A stretch of DNA of 64,000 nucleotides from positions 868,001 through 932,000 of the forward strand of contig NZ_JAYEZO010000002.1 of assembly GCF_037031285.1 (NCBI RefSeq). The letters run 5' to 3'. This DNA comes from Halobellus sp. LT62. Lineage in GTDB: Archaea; Halobacteriota; Halobacteria; Halobacteriales; Haloferacaceae. The notes under the pieces are model-generated. The model searched no databases. It had not been told where the DNA came from and worked only from the letters and a program-made list of their open reading frames with translations. Positions 17,785 through 26,515 of this stretch are shown piece by piece. The position numbers and the translations under genes are program-made. How positions within the stretch are numbered: position 1 is the stretch's first letter; each line of letters starts with the position of its first letter.

Positions 17785-19800
17785 CTACGACAGCCACTCC
17801 TCGGGCTTCGTGTCGTAATCGATGTCGGAGGCCTCGATCCGCGCTCGCAGGTCGTCGTCGAGCTCGAACGTCTCGAACTCCTCCCCGTCGAAGCGGATCC
17901 GGACGCCGACCTCGGTCGGTTTGGGTTCGGTGTTGCGCCGTCTCGCGACCTCGACGTCGTGCTCGTCGTACTGCTTTCGGATCGTCATCAGGTTCACCGG
18001 TCGTCCCCACAGTTCGTGGACGCGTTCGAGGACGTCGCGGGCCTCTTCGAGATCGAGCATAATGCCGTTGTAGCGGTGGCCCAACAGCAACTCGCCGCGG
18101 TTCTCGAAGTTGTCGTCGAAGACGGCGACTGTCGGCTTGCCGAAGTTCGTGAACTGTAAGAGCAGCTTCTTTTTGACGTCCGCGGGATCCGTCGAGGCGA
18201 CGCGGAAGTCGCCTGTCGCGCGGGTGTACTCGTAGGTGAAGTAGTCGTTCGCCTCGACGAACTCCGGAGAGAGGAACGCGTCGATGAACGTCACGTCGTT
18301 GTGGCTCTCGCGGATCGCCCGCATACGGTCCCACCCGACGGTCTTGTCGACGTCGTCGATCGCCTCCTCGACGCTGCCGTAGGTCGCGTCGTCGAAGACG
18401 TATCTCGCGAGCTCTTCGAGTTCCGAGCGCCTGATCCGTCCGAGGAAGCCCCGGTTCTGCGGTTTCACGAGCGAGAAGTGCCGCTCGGCGAGGCCCTCGT
18501 AGGTGAGCACTTTCCACGGGTACCGCTCGACGTCGACGGCGTCGGGATCCGACAGCGCGCGATCCAGCGTTTCCCAGTCGACCCGCGGGTCGTCCTCGGG
18601 GAGCGCTGCGAGTTCGTCGAGGGTGTCGCCGTTGACCGTCGCGATCGCTTCGTCGGGTTCGAGCGCCCGCTGCACCGCCTCGAAGTCGACGACCTCGTGG
18701 AAGTTCCGCCACGTGATCCCTTCGACGCGGAGCAGTTTCTCGGCGACTTCCCGCCTGTTGGCAGTGTTCTCGACGTACTCCCAGAGCTCCTTGCCCAGTT
18801 TGTAGGGGTTGAGACCCGGCGAGCCCAACACGCGAGATTGGTGGTCGGCGTAGGTGACGAACTCCTCGACCCCCGCGAAGCGCTCTTCGCCCATCATCTG
18901 AGACTCCCAGTAGGCCGCCCACCCCTCGTTCATCACCTTCGTCATCTTCTGCGGGGCGAAGTAGTACGCCTCCCGTCGGAGGAGGTCGAGGACGTCCTTC
19001 TGCCACGGCTCCATCTCGACGGCCTCTCCCGACTCCTCGTCGTAGACCGTCCCGTGTTCCCGGAGGAAGCCGAGCACGTCCGTCTGCGGGCGGTCGAGCG
19101 CGGCCGCGGCCGCCTCCGCGTCCGCGAGATCGTCGAGCCACTCGTCGTCGAAGACCGCCTCGCGGACCGATTCGGAGAGTCGAAGCTCGTCGAGCCGGTC
19201 GCGGAGGTCCTCTGGCCGCGTTCGCTCGGTGTCGCGGTCGGCGGCCAGCGGTCGGTGTTGGTCGATCGTGTCTTCGAGGCAGGTGACGGCGTCGACGAAG
19301 CGCTCGACGTCCTCGCGGTCGATGTCTGGGTCGTCGACGTAGCGCTGGATGGTCTCGGCGTGGCGTTCGAGCATCGCCGCCGCGTCGAGTTCGGCATCGC
19401 CGCTGAAGCGGCCGAACCACTCGTTGTTGCGGAAGAAGTCCGCGTGGGCTTCGACGTGCGTGATGACCGCCTTCTGGTCGGCCAGCGAGTTCGATTCCTG
19501 CAGGAAGGCGTGGCTGGGATCGTCGTTGTTGACGATCTCGAAGGCCTTGCCCATCCCGAACTGGTCCTGCTTGCGCTGGCGGTCGTAGGTCATCCCCCAG
19601 CGCCAGTGGGGGTAGCGGCGCTGGAAGCCGCCGTAGGCGATGAGCTGGTTCATCTCGTCGTGGTCGACGATCCAGTAGTTCACGGGGTACGGATCGAGCC
19701 CGAGCTTCGTCGCGAGCGCTCTGGCCTCGCGGACCGGTTCGTCGAGTCGGTCGGCCGCGGCGCGCGCGACGTCCCTGAAGCGTCGTGGGTTAGTTGCCAT
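17785..19800 (-). CDS. SpoVR family protein
   Basis: 671 residues, longer than the ~510 of E. coli YcgB. The N-terminal half contains the SpoVR hallmarks YPVNYWIVDHDEMNQLIAYG (about residue 35) and DQFGMGKAFEIVNNDDPSHA, an EAHADFFRNN histidine-rich segment, and an NEGWAAYWESQM helix. The biochemical function of the family is unknown; genes co-occur with prkA and yeaH in bacteria and archaea in stress or stationary-phase operons. It is the last gene of a four-gene operon, 3 bases after yeaH. Confidence 0.92.
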   Translation of the reverse strand: MATNPRRFRDVARAAADRLDEPVREARALATKLGLDPYPVNYWIVDHDEMNQLIAYGGFQRRYPHWRWGMTYDRQRKQDQFGMGKAFEIVNNDDPSHAFLQESNSLADQKAVITHVEAHADFFRNNEWFGRFSGDAELDAAAMLERHAETIQRYVDDPDIDREDVERFVDAVTCLEDTIDQHRPLAADRDTERTRPEDLRDRLDELRLSESVREAVFDDEWLDDLADAEAAAAALDRPQTDVLGFLREHGTVYDEESGEAVEMEPWQKDVLDLLRREAYYFAPQKMTKVMNEGWAAYWESQMMGEERFAGVEEFVTYADHQSRVLGSPGLNPYKLGKELWEYVENTANRREVAEKLLRVEGITWRNFHEVVDFEAVQRALEPDEAIATVNGDTLDELAALPEDDPRVDWETLDRALSDPDAVDVERYPWKVLTYEGLAERHFSLVKPQNRGFLGRIRRSELEELARYVFDDATYGSVEEAIDDVDKTVGWDRMRAIRESHNDVTFIDAFLSPEFVEANDYFTYEYTRATGDFRVASTDPADVKKKLLLQFTNFGKPTVAVFDDNFENRGELLLGHRYNGIMLDLEEARDVLERVHELWGRPVNLMTIRKQYDEHDVEVARRRNTEPKPTEVGVRIRFDGEEFETFELDDDLRARIEASDIDYDTKPEEWLS

Positions 19801-19803
19801 AGT

Positions 19804-21150
19804 TCATCCCTCCGTCGTCGGTTTCGCGGTCGCCTTCGAGGACGCGGGCTGGAGAATTTCGTAGATGGCGTCGGTGACGTCTTCCGGCGCTTTGACGGAC
19901 GCGACGACGACGTCGCCGTCGTCCTCGAAGGCCCGGGCGACTTCCTCGGCGTGCGTCGCGTTGATCGCGGTGCCGCCCGGTTGCGTCTCCACGTAGGCGT
20001 GGCGGTTCGCGGGGATCTCTCTCATCAGCGGGATCACCCGCTCTGTGGTGTCGTTCGAGGAGTTCTCCGAGTCCCCCGCGGCGAACACGTAGCGGTTCCA
20101 CTCCGCGAAGGGGTACTCTTCGGCCAGAATCTCCTTGACGAGTTCGTAGGCGCTGGAGATGCGTGTCCCGCCCCCCGAGCGGATCCCGAAGAACTCCTCG
20201 CGCTCGACTTCCCACGCGTCGGCGTCGTGGGCGACGTAGACGAACTCGGCGTTGTCGTACTTCCCCTGCAGGTACCAGTCCAAGGGGGTGAACGTCCGCT
20301 CGACGAGCTCGCGTTTCGTCTTCCGCATCGACCCCGACACGTCGCGGATGTTGACGACGACGACGTTCTTCTCCTTCTTCTCCTCGATCTCGGGGTGGCG
20401 GTACCGCTCGTCGTCGCGGCGGAACGGCACCTCTCGGAGCCCGTCGCGGCGGATGCGCTGGACGGTCGTTGTCCGCTCGACGGCGTCGGTCATCTCCTCG
20501 AAGGAGGTCCATCTGCCGCGTTCGGACTCGGGGATCTCCTCCCACTCGGCCTCGATCCACGAAAGCGACACGAGGATGTTCTCCTCCCGACACCAGCGGT
20601 AGACCGACCGGGGCGTCTCGCCGGCGACTTTCATCGCCTCGCGGACGAACGCCTCGTCGAAGTCGGTGGCGAGCTTGCGCTTGAGGCCCTGCTTGAACAG
20701 CCGCTCGAAGTCGAGCGTGCTGTTCGGGCCGGTGCGGGTGACGTCGGTGAAGTCGCCTTCGACCTCCTCGATCACCTTCTTGCCCTTCGGTTCGAGGTCT
20801 AGGCCGAGTTCCTCGTCGAGCTCTTCTGCGAACTCCTCGGGGTCCATCTCGTAGTACTCGTGCTCGCCGCCCTCCTCGCCGGGCTCGCCGTCGTCGTCGC
20901 CGTCTCCGGACTGTGGCTGCGGCTGGCCCACCGGTTGGCCGATCTCCGGGGTCCCGCCCTGCCCTTGGCCGACGCCGCCGCGGTCCAACCGGTCGTACTG
21001 GAACTCCGGCAGGTCGACGACCTTGATTGGGATCTCGATCCGATCGGAGTCCGAGCCGCTGAGGTCGCCGTAGCGGATGAACGACTTGAGGTCCTCGCGG
21101 CGCTTCTCGCCGACCTCCCGGAACCGTTCGAGGTCCTCTCTCAGTCCCAT
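19804..21150 (-). CDS. YeaH/YhbH family protein (DUF444)
   Basis: 448 residues. The C-terminal half contains a von Willebrand A-like MIDAS pattern ([13 protein letters not shown] near residue 270), typical of the DUF444/YeaH family. The N-terminal part includes an acidic Gly/Gln-rich linker and a [20 protein letters not shown] segment. In E. coli YeaH works with the kinase YeaG (PrkA) in nitrogen-starvation and stationary-phase responses. Here it sits between two PrkA-type genes and spoVR with only 3-base gaps, so all four are almost certainly co-expressed. Confidence 0.92.
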   Translation of the reverse strand: MGLREDLERFREVGEKRREDLKSFIRYGDLSGSDSDRIEIPIKVVDLPEFQYDRLDRGGVGQGQGGTPEIGQPVGQPQPQSGDGDDDGEPGEEGGEHEYYEMDPEEFAEELDEELGLDLEPKGKKVIEEVEGDFTDVTRTGPNSTLDFERLFKQGLKRKLATDFDEAFVREAMKVAGETPRSVYRWCREENILVSLSWIEAEWEEIPESERGRWTSFEEMTDAVERTTTVQRIRRDGLREVPFRRDDERYRHPEIEEKKEKNVVVVNIRDVSGSMRKTKRELVERTFTPLDWYLQGKYDNAEFVYVAHDADAWEVEREEFFGIRSGGGTRISSAYELVKEILAEEYPFAEWNRYVFAAGDSENSSNDTTERVIPLMREIPANRHAYVETQPGGTAINATHAEEVARAFEDDGDVVVASVKAPEDVTDAIYEILQPASSKATAKPTTEG

Positions 21151-21153
21151 CGG

Positions 21154-23478
21154 TCACGCACCCCCGGTGTCATCCCATCGATCGCGAATCTCCCGCATCA
21201 CGGCGCGGCTCGTCAGCTCCGCCGATGCCTCGGTGTAGCCGCGATCGACGAGTTCGTCGATCGTCCGCGCCTTCAGCCGCGCCGTCTCGGTGTTCGCCGG
21301 CGGATCGGTCCACTGTGCGGGATCGAAGTCCTCGTACCGCCGACGGACGTCGGCCCAGTCGTGCGCGGAGAGCACCGACTGGATGATCGGGATCCCCGAG
21401 AGATCGACGTCGCCGACGGCGAATCCCTCGTCGCGGTTCTGCCACGCGTAGCGGTTCAGCGCGGTGATGATCCGCTCGCGGCGGAAGCGCTTTACCGTCT
21501 CCGTCGGCGCGCTCCCGACGTAGTCGTCCTCTCCGAACCGACCGAGCTGTTCGATCTCGAAGAGCTTCATCCGCAGCGGGTCGGGATCGACGGGGCCCCG
21601 ATCGGTCTCGACCTGTTCGTCGCCGTCCCACGCGTAGACGTGCTCGACGTACTCGGCGACCGTCTCGCGCTCGACGGAGTGATCGGCGAGCATCGCCGCG
21701 AGCACGTCGGACTCCTGTCTGTCGCGGACGTACTCGCGCGCCATCGCCGTCCGGCCCTCGTACTCGGCTCGCTCCGCGCGGGAGAACACGGGAGCGTCGT
21801 GCAGCCCCTCGACCATCGCGTCGAGAACGTCGTCGGGGAGCACGACGCGCTCGACGTCGAGGTCGGGGTGCCAGCGGTCGGTCTCTCCCTGCAACAGGTC
21901 CGCGACGACGTCGCGGGTGAACGTCACCGGGATTCCGTGCGAGCCCTCGCCCTCCCTGTCGAACGCGAACTCGTCGATCTCCGTCCGGTCGCCGTCCTCG
22001 TCGAGGTAGCCGACGTCGAAGAGCCGCGCCTTATCGAGCAGGTCGTACTCGGACGGGACGTCTTCGCCGTCGAGGCGCGTGAGGACGCTGTACATCGCCG
22101 CGCCGGCGATGGCGTGCGGGGCGAGTTCCCGGCGCTGGACCTCGCCGGGGCCGTTACGGACGTCGACGACGAGCGGCGCGCGGACGCGCTCGCGGAGCTC
22201 CTCCTCGCTGTCGACCTCCCAGACCGACGTCTCGTCGGTGAGTTCGCGGCGGATCAACTCGGCTTCGAGCGAGACGGTCGTGAGGTATCGGAACGCGTGC
22301 TTGTCCAGCCGACGCTTGAGCGCCTTCAGCGGGTCGTGGTCGTTGCGGTCGGCGTACTTGTCGAGCTCGGCGTCGAGGTCGGGGTTCGAGATGATGAGTA
22401 GCTGAGAGTCGACGTCCATCCCGATCCCCTTATCGAGCTTCACGCGACCCTCGTCGGGCACGTTGAGGAGCTTCTGGAGCAGGTCGGCGTGCTGGGAAGC
22501 GTCCTCGACGATCGTGAGCAGGCCGTTGCCCTGCGAGAGCACGCCGTCGTAGCTGAACGCCTGTGGGTTCTTCCGGCCGCGGGAGTCGAGTTCGCGGAGC
22601 ATCCCGGGCATCCACGACCCCACGAGCCGCTCTTTGGGCGTCCCGTCGTCTTCCGAGTGGAGGACGCCGATTCCCCGCCCCACGTCGACGACGTAGTTCT
22701 TCACGCGCAGGTGTGCGGGGTCGGTCACCGCCGAGAACAACTCGCGAGCGCCGTTCCGACGGTACCGCTCTTCGAGGAGGTCGTACGCCTCTCGGGAGAA
22801 CGGATCGAGCTCCTGATCGACGGCAATCGGAACGTGTCCGCCGTCGGCGTCGTTCAACGCGGTTAGCAGCTCCTCGCGGACGTCGCGGGGGAAGACCGAC
22901 AGGGGGTGCGCCTGCACGGGGCTCTCGTACCAGTCGGCCTCCCGCTCGGTCCCGGTCGTCTCGCCGCCGTAGGAGAGCCCGCGGGTGTCGCCGCCTGACG
23001 CGACGTTCCACTCGATCGTGTAGCGGCGACCGGCGTCGGTCTTCGAGTACGCCCGCAGGCCGTTGATGAGACAGCGCTTCAGTTCGGATTTTCCGGTCGC
23101 CGTGGGGCCGTTGAACCAGATGATCTTCTCGGATTTCCCGCGTTCGGTTGCGATCGTTCTGAGGTCGTCGACGAAGCCGTTCAGAACGTCCGTATTCCCG
23201 AGCACGGCGTGCTCGCCGTCGTTCGCCGGGTCGTCGAAGAAGCGGTAGCGCTCGCGCGTCTCGCCCTCTTCGAGCACCGTGCGCGTCCCCGTCGACTCGA
23301 TCGCGTCGAGGAGGTACTTCGCGGCGTGCGCGGCGATCGACGGCCGCTCGAACGCGGCGTCGACGTACTCGCGGAGACTCATCGGCTCCTCGTAGGTGCC
23401 GCGGAGGTGGTCGTCGGCGACGTCGACGTAGTCTCTCGACGAACCGCCGCCGTTCTCGGGGGTGTGTGCTGCGGTCAT
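21154..23478 (-). CDS. PrkA family serine kinase/AAA protein (second copy)
   Basis: 774 residues from the ATG; a GTG two codons earlier (23484) would overlap the upstream stop by 4 bases. Walker A GPTATGKS lies at 124-131, within a PrkA-type AAA domain (IIWFNGPTATGKSELKRCL), with sensor and arginine-rich regions (DVDSQLLIISNPDLDAELDKY) later. The C-terminal part is divergent from the upstream paralog. PrkA proteins are AAA+ fold proteins with protein kinase or protease-related activity. It is coupled directly to the first prkA and followed by yeaH and spoVR. Confidence 0.88.
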   Translation of the reverse strand: MTAAHTPENGGGSSRDYVDVADDHLRGTYEEPMSLREYVDAAFERPSIAAHAAKYLLDAIESTGTRTVLEEGETRERYRFFDDPANDGEHAVLGNTDVLNGFVDDLRTIATERGKSEKIIWFNGPTATGKSELKRCLINGLRAYSKTDAGRRYTIEWNVASGGDTRGLSYGGETTGTEREADWYESPVQAHPLSVFPRDVREELLTALNDADGGHVPIAVDQELDPFSREAYDLLEERYRRNGARELFSAVTDPAHLRVKNYVVDVGRGIGVLHSEDDGTPKERLVGSWMPGMLRELDSRGRKNPQAFSYDGVLSQGNGLLTIVEDASQHADLLQKLLNVPDEGRVKLDKGIGMDVDSQLLIISNPDLDAELDKYADRNDHDPLKALKRRLDKHAFRYLTTVSLEAELIRRELTDETSVWEVDSEEELRERVRAPLVVDVRNGPGEVQRRELAPHAIAGAAMYSVLTRLDGEDVPSEYDLLDKARLFDVGYLDEDGDRTEIDEFAFDREGEGSHGIPVTFTRDVVADLLQGETDRWHPDLDVERVVLPDDVLDAMVEGLHDAPVFSRAERAEYEGRTAMAREYVRDRQESDVLAAMLADHSVERETVAEYVEHVYAWDGDEQVETDRGPVDPDPLRMKLFEIEQLGRFGEDDYVGSAPTETVKRFRRERIITALNRYAWQNRDEGFAVGDVDLSGIPIIQSVLSAHDWADVRRRYEDFDPAQWTDPPANTETARLKARTIDELVDRGYTEASAELTSRAVMREIRDRWDDTGGA

Positions 23479-23480
23479 AC

Positions 23481-25550
23481 TCACTCCTCGAGTTCGCTCT
23501 TTGCGACCTCAGCGCCGGCGAATTCGAGCACCTCGCGAGCGCCCGACGACGAGTACCCCTGCTCGATCAGCGCGTCGATCCACGCGCTCCGCTCGTCGTC
23601 GTCGAGCTCGTTCGCACTCACCAGCGCCGAGAAGTTGATGTTGTGCTTTTTGTCCTCCCAGAGCTTCCGCTCTAAGGCGCGGCGGAGCCGGTCGTTGTCC
23701 TGCGGGTCGAAGGAGGTGCCGTCGCGGGCGCGGCGGGAGACCCAGTTCGAGACCTCTTGGCGGAAGTCGTCCTTTCGGTCATCGGGGATCTCCAGTTTCT
23801 CCTCGACCGAGCGAAGGAAGGTCTCGTCGGGCTCCTGCTCGCGGCCGGTGAGTTCGTCCTCGACGGTGGCGTCGTCGATGTACGCCATCACGTGGTCCAT
23901 GTACTTCTCGCCCTGCCGACGGATCTCGTCGACGTCGTAGGCGAGCGCGTGGCGGACGTCCTCGATGGCTCGGTTCTTGTACTCTTCTCGCACCAGTTCG
24001 AGGTATCGGTGGTAGCGGTCGAGGTTGTCCTCCGGGATCGACCCGTGGTTCTCCAAGTTGGCCTCGAAGTGCGAGAACACCGACAGCGACGAGAGATACG
24101 AGCGTCCGCGGTGCGTCGAGTCCATGATCGCCTCGGCGATCTCGTCGCCGATGAACCGCGCGGAGACGCCGTCCATCCCCTCGCCGATGTCGGCCGCGGC
24201 CTCGCCGTTCTCGCGGAGCTTTCTGACGTCGATGTCGTCGCCGTCGTCGATTTCGCCGTTATAGGCCTTCGCCTTCTGGACCAGCGAGACCGACTCGTCG
24301 GGCTCGGTGATCCGCGTGAGGACGCCGAACAGCCCGGCCATCTCCAGCGTGTGCGGCTCGATGTGCATATCCGGCACGTCGGCGTTCCGGAGCATTTTCC
24401 GGTAGATCTCGGCCTCCTCGTCGTATTCGAGGACGTACGGGAAGTCGATCCGCTTCGTGCGATCGTTGAACGCCTCCATCTTCTCGTCGCCCTTCTTTTC
24501 CCGATATTCGGGCATATTCGTCCGCCCGACGATCACTTGATCGATGTCGATTCGGGGGTTGTTCTTCGGCTTGATCGTCTGCTCTTGGGAGGCGTGCAGG
24601 AAGTCATAGAGGAACTCCCGCTGGAGCTTCAGCAGTTCCTCGCCCGAAAAGAGCCCTCGGTTCGCGTTGCAGAACGCACCGGAGTAGTCGAACGCGCGGG
24701 GATCCGACTCGCCGTAGACCGCTAGCTTCGAGTAGTTGACGTCGCCGGTGAGTTCGGTCTCGTCTTGGTTCTTCTTGTCCTTCGGCTCGAACGTCTCGAC
24801 ACACTGGCGCTTGTTCTCGCTCGCGACGAGGCGGACGATCTCGATGTGGTTCTCCAGTACCTCCTGTAGCTCGTCGTCGTACTTCGCCAACAGCGCGTCG
24901 AGGTAGAACTCCGAGGCGGGATCGAGCGTCTGATCGTTCCGGATCGTGTAGGGCGCATCCAGCGTCTCGTTCAGGCGCTCGATCACCTCGTCGCGCTGGG
25001 GCTGCGGCAAGAGGACGAGCGGGTCCTGATTCATCGGCGACGTGACGACGTCGTCCCCGGGGTCCTGATCGCGGATGACGTCGCAGAGGTTCGTCCAGCG
25101 GAAGGTGTACATCCGCCCGGCGTCCGTCGTCGTGTAATCCTCGAAGTAGCGTCTGACCATCCAGTCGAAGTGCGACTTCCCCGAGCCGACCGGCCCGAGG
25201 AGGAGCTTGATCCGTTTCTGTGGTCCGAGCCCGCGAGCCCCCGACTTCACTTTGTTTACGAACTCGTGAATCGACTCGTGAACCTCCCTGCCATAAAAGG
25301 TGTTCTCGCCGTCGTGAAGGGGGTCTTCGGAGGCCATCCGGTACTCGACCACGCCGGCCTGTTCGTCGTAGTCGGTGCCGTAGTGATCGAACATATCGGC
25401 CACCCGCTGGTGGGCGTTTCGGGCGATCCGCGGATCTTCGTACACCGCGTCGAGGTACCAACCGAAGCGCTTGGCTTCGCGGAGGTCTTCGGGCACCGAG
25501 TCCTTGTACGCTCGACTCAGGGTTTCGAGGGTTTCTCTGTCACCGTTCAT
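23481..25550 (-). CDS. prkA: PrkA family serine kinase/AAA protein (first copy, operon leader)
   Basis: 689 residues. Seen: Walker A GPVGSGKS at 119-126, a KSHFDWMVRRYFEDYT helix after it, an IDIDQVIVGRTNMPEYREKK segment and the long PrkA-specific C-terminal domain (ETFLRSVEEKLEI, RDGTSFDPQDNDRLRRALE). This is the closer match to bacterial PrkA/YeaG of the two. The start is placed at MNGDRETLE because the ~240 residues that could be added upstream are basic and Ser-rich, unlike a haloarchaeal protein. First gene of the prkA-prkA-yeaH-spoVR operon. Confidence 0.92.
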   Translation of the reverse strand: MNGDRETLETLSRAYKDSVPEDLREAKRFGWYLDAVYEDPRIARNAHQRVADMFDHYGTDYDEQAGVVEYRMASEDPLHDGENTFYGREVHESIHEFVNKVKSGARGLGPQKRIKLLLGPVGSGKSHFDWMVRRYFEDYTTTDAGRMYTFRWTNLCDVIRDQDPGDDVVTSPMNQDPLVLLPQPQRDEVIERLNETLDAPYTIRNDQTLDPASEFYLDALLAKYDDELQEVLENHIEIVRLVASENKRQCVETFEPKDKKNQDETELTGDVNYSKLAVYGESDPRAFDYSGAFCNANRGLFSGEELLKLQREFLYDFLHASQEQTIKPKNNPRIDIDQVIVGRTNMPEYREKKGDEKMEAFNDRTKRIDFPYVLEYDEEAEIYRKMLRNADVPDMHIEPHTLEMAGLFGVLTRITEPDESVSLVQKAKAYNGEIDDGDDIDVRKLRENGEAAADIGEGMDGVSARFIGDEIAEAIMDSTHRGRSYLSSLSVFSHFEANLENHGSIPEDNLDRYHRYLELVREEYKNRAIEDVRHALAYDVDEIRRQGEKYMDHVMAYIDDATVEDELTGREQEPDETFLRSVEEKLEIPDDRKDDFRQEVSNWVSRRARDGTSFDPQDNDRLRRALERKLWEDKKHNINFSALVSANELDDDERSAWIDALIEQGYSSSGAREVLEFAGAEVAKSELEE

Positions 25551-26001
25551 TGTTGTATCCGTCCCGGGGAGCGATGCGGCCGCCGCACCGTGGGCGCGGG
25601 AGCCGCGGCGGACGTTTCGTCCGCCCGCGACACCTTGGTAAGTCTCACCATACCAAAGCACACACGCGCAACGAGACTTCGCGGGGGCGACGGCGACTAG
25701 ACGGCGACAGGGCGACAGAACGTCTTGGGTAGGCAGGCGGTACGTGTGCAGGCGGTCGCTCGATCCGATCGACCGAGACTGAACGTGTGTGAGTGGTGAA
25801 CACACATAAGACTTCCTGCGATTCAGCACTACCCCCACTTCGCTCGGCGACTGCTGCCGAGACCGGCGACACCAACGAGACAGTATTTGTGACTGGACGT
25901 CAACCCGTAGATATGGACGTGGCTTCGCGACGTCGACTGGACCACACCGTTGCATCAGCGCGGACGCCGTCGGGCCGGCGGAGACCCACACCGACCCGAC
26001 A
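25551..26001. promoter_or_regulatory. Divergent control region of the prkA operon
   Basis: 451 bases without a gene between prkA (minus) and a plus-strand gene. It holds a perfect 8-bp hairpin GGCGGACG-ttt-CGTCCGCC (25607-25625), a six-base inverted repeat TTGGTA / TACCAA with a ten-base spacer (25635-25656) that looks like an operator, and an ACACATAAGAC tract near 25802. The length of the region and these symmetric sites suggest regulated expression. Confidence 0.5.
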
Positions 26002-26445
26002 ATGACGGACGACGACCGAGAGAAGGCCGACGACTCCACGAAGGGCGACGCCGACCCGGCGAAAACCGACGACGAGCCGCCCGCCGGTTGGTCGCTCTGG
26101 AACGACGAGCCGCGCGGCCGCCGGATTCTCGTGTTCCGGCCCGACGTGTTCAACGAGGGCAACGACCTCCCCGCCGAGTGCATCCCCACGATTCTCGTCT
26201 CGAATCGCTCGCGGGCGAAGCGGCCGGGTGCCTCCCAGATCCCGACCGACACGTGGCACGTCGTCCTCACGCTCGAACCCGACGTCGAGGCCGTCGTCGA
26301 GGACTACGAGAGCCGCGAGGCGGCCGTCGCGGGCGCGAACGAACTCGCGCGTCGATTCGCCGCCGGCGACGTCGACTACCGAGCGGCGTATCAGCTCCCC
26401 CGCGAGGACTATCTCGACCGTCTCGACAGCGTGGTCGAGGCGTGA
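26002..26445 (+). CDS. Conserved acidic haloarchaeal protein, function unknown
   Basis: 147 residues: a ~30-residue Asp/Lys-rich N-terminus, then a compact domain starting PAGWSLWNDEPRGRRILVFRPDVFNEGNDL and ending in an amphipathic helix pair (DYESREAAVAGANELARRFA, REDYLDRLDSVVEA). No membrane segment, cysteines or catalytic motif. I recognise the pattern as a haloarchaea-specific conserved protein but cannot give a function. It faces away from the prkA operon across a long intergenic region and is convergent with a GCS2-like gene. Confidence 0.75.
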   Translation: MTDDDREKADDSTKGDADPAKTDDEPPAGWSLWNDEPRGRRILVFRPDVFNEGNDLPAECIPTILVSNRSRAKRPGASQIPTDTWHVVLTLEPDVEAVVEDYESREAAVAGANELARRFAAGDVDYRAAYQLPREDYLDRLDSVVEA

Positions 26446-26515
26446 ACGAGCCGCGAACGAGCCGTCGTCTACGACGCGACCGAGGCGTGGGTGAGCCGCG
26501 GTCCGTCGCGACCGC

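Noticed and set aside
18301..20802. 833-codon open frame on the plus strand across spoVR and yeaH
   Set aside because: It is antisense to two well-supported family genes and arises because G/C-rich haloarchaeal genes leave the opposite strand open; no domain or start signal is seen.
25551..26270. 240-residue N-terminal extension of the first PrkA protein
   Set aside because: Basic, Ser/Arg-rich sequence unlike the acidic PrkA; it would also cover the divergent gene start.
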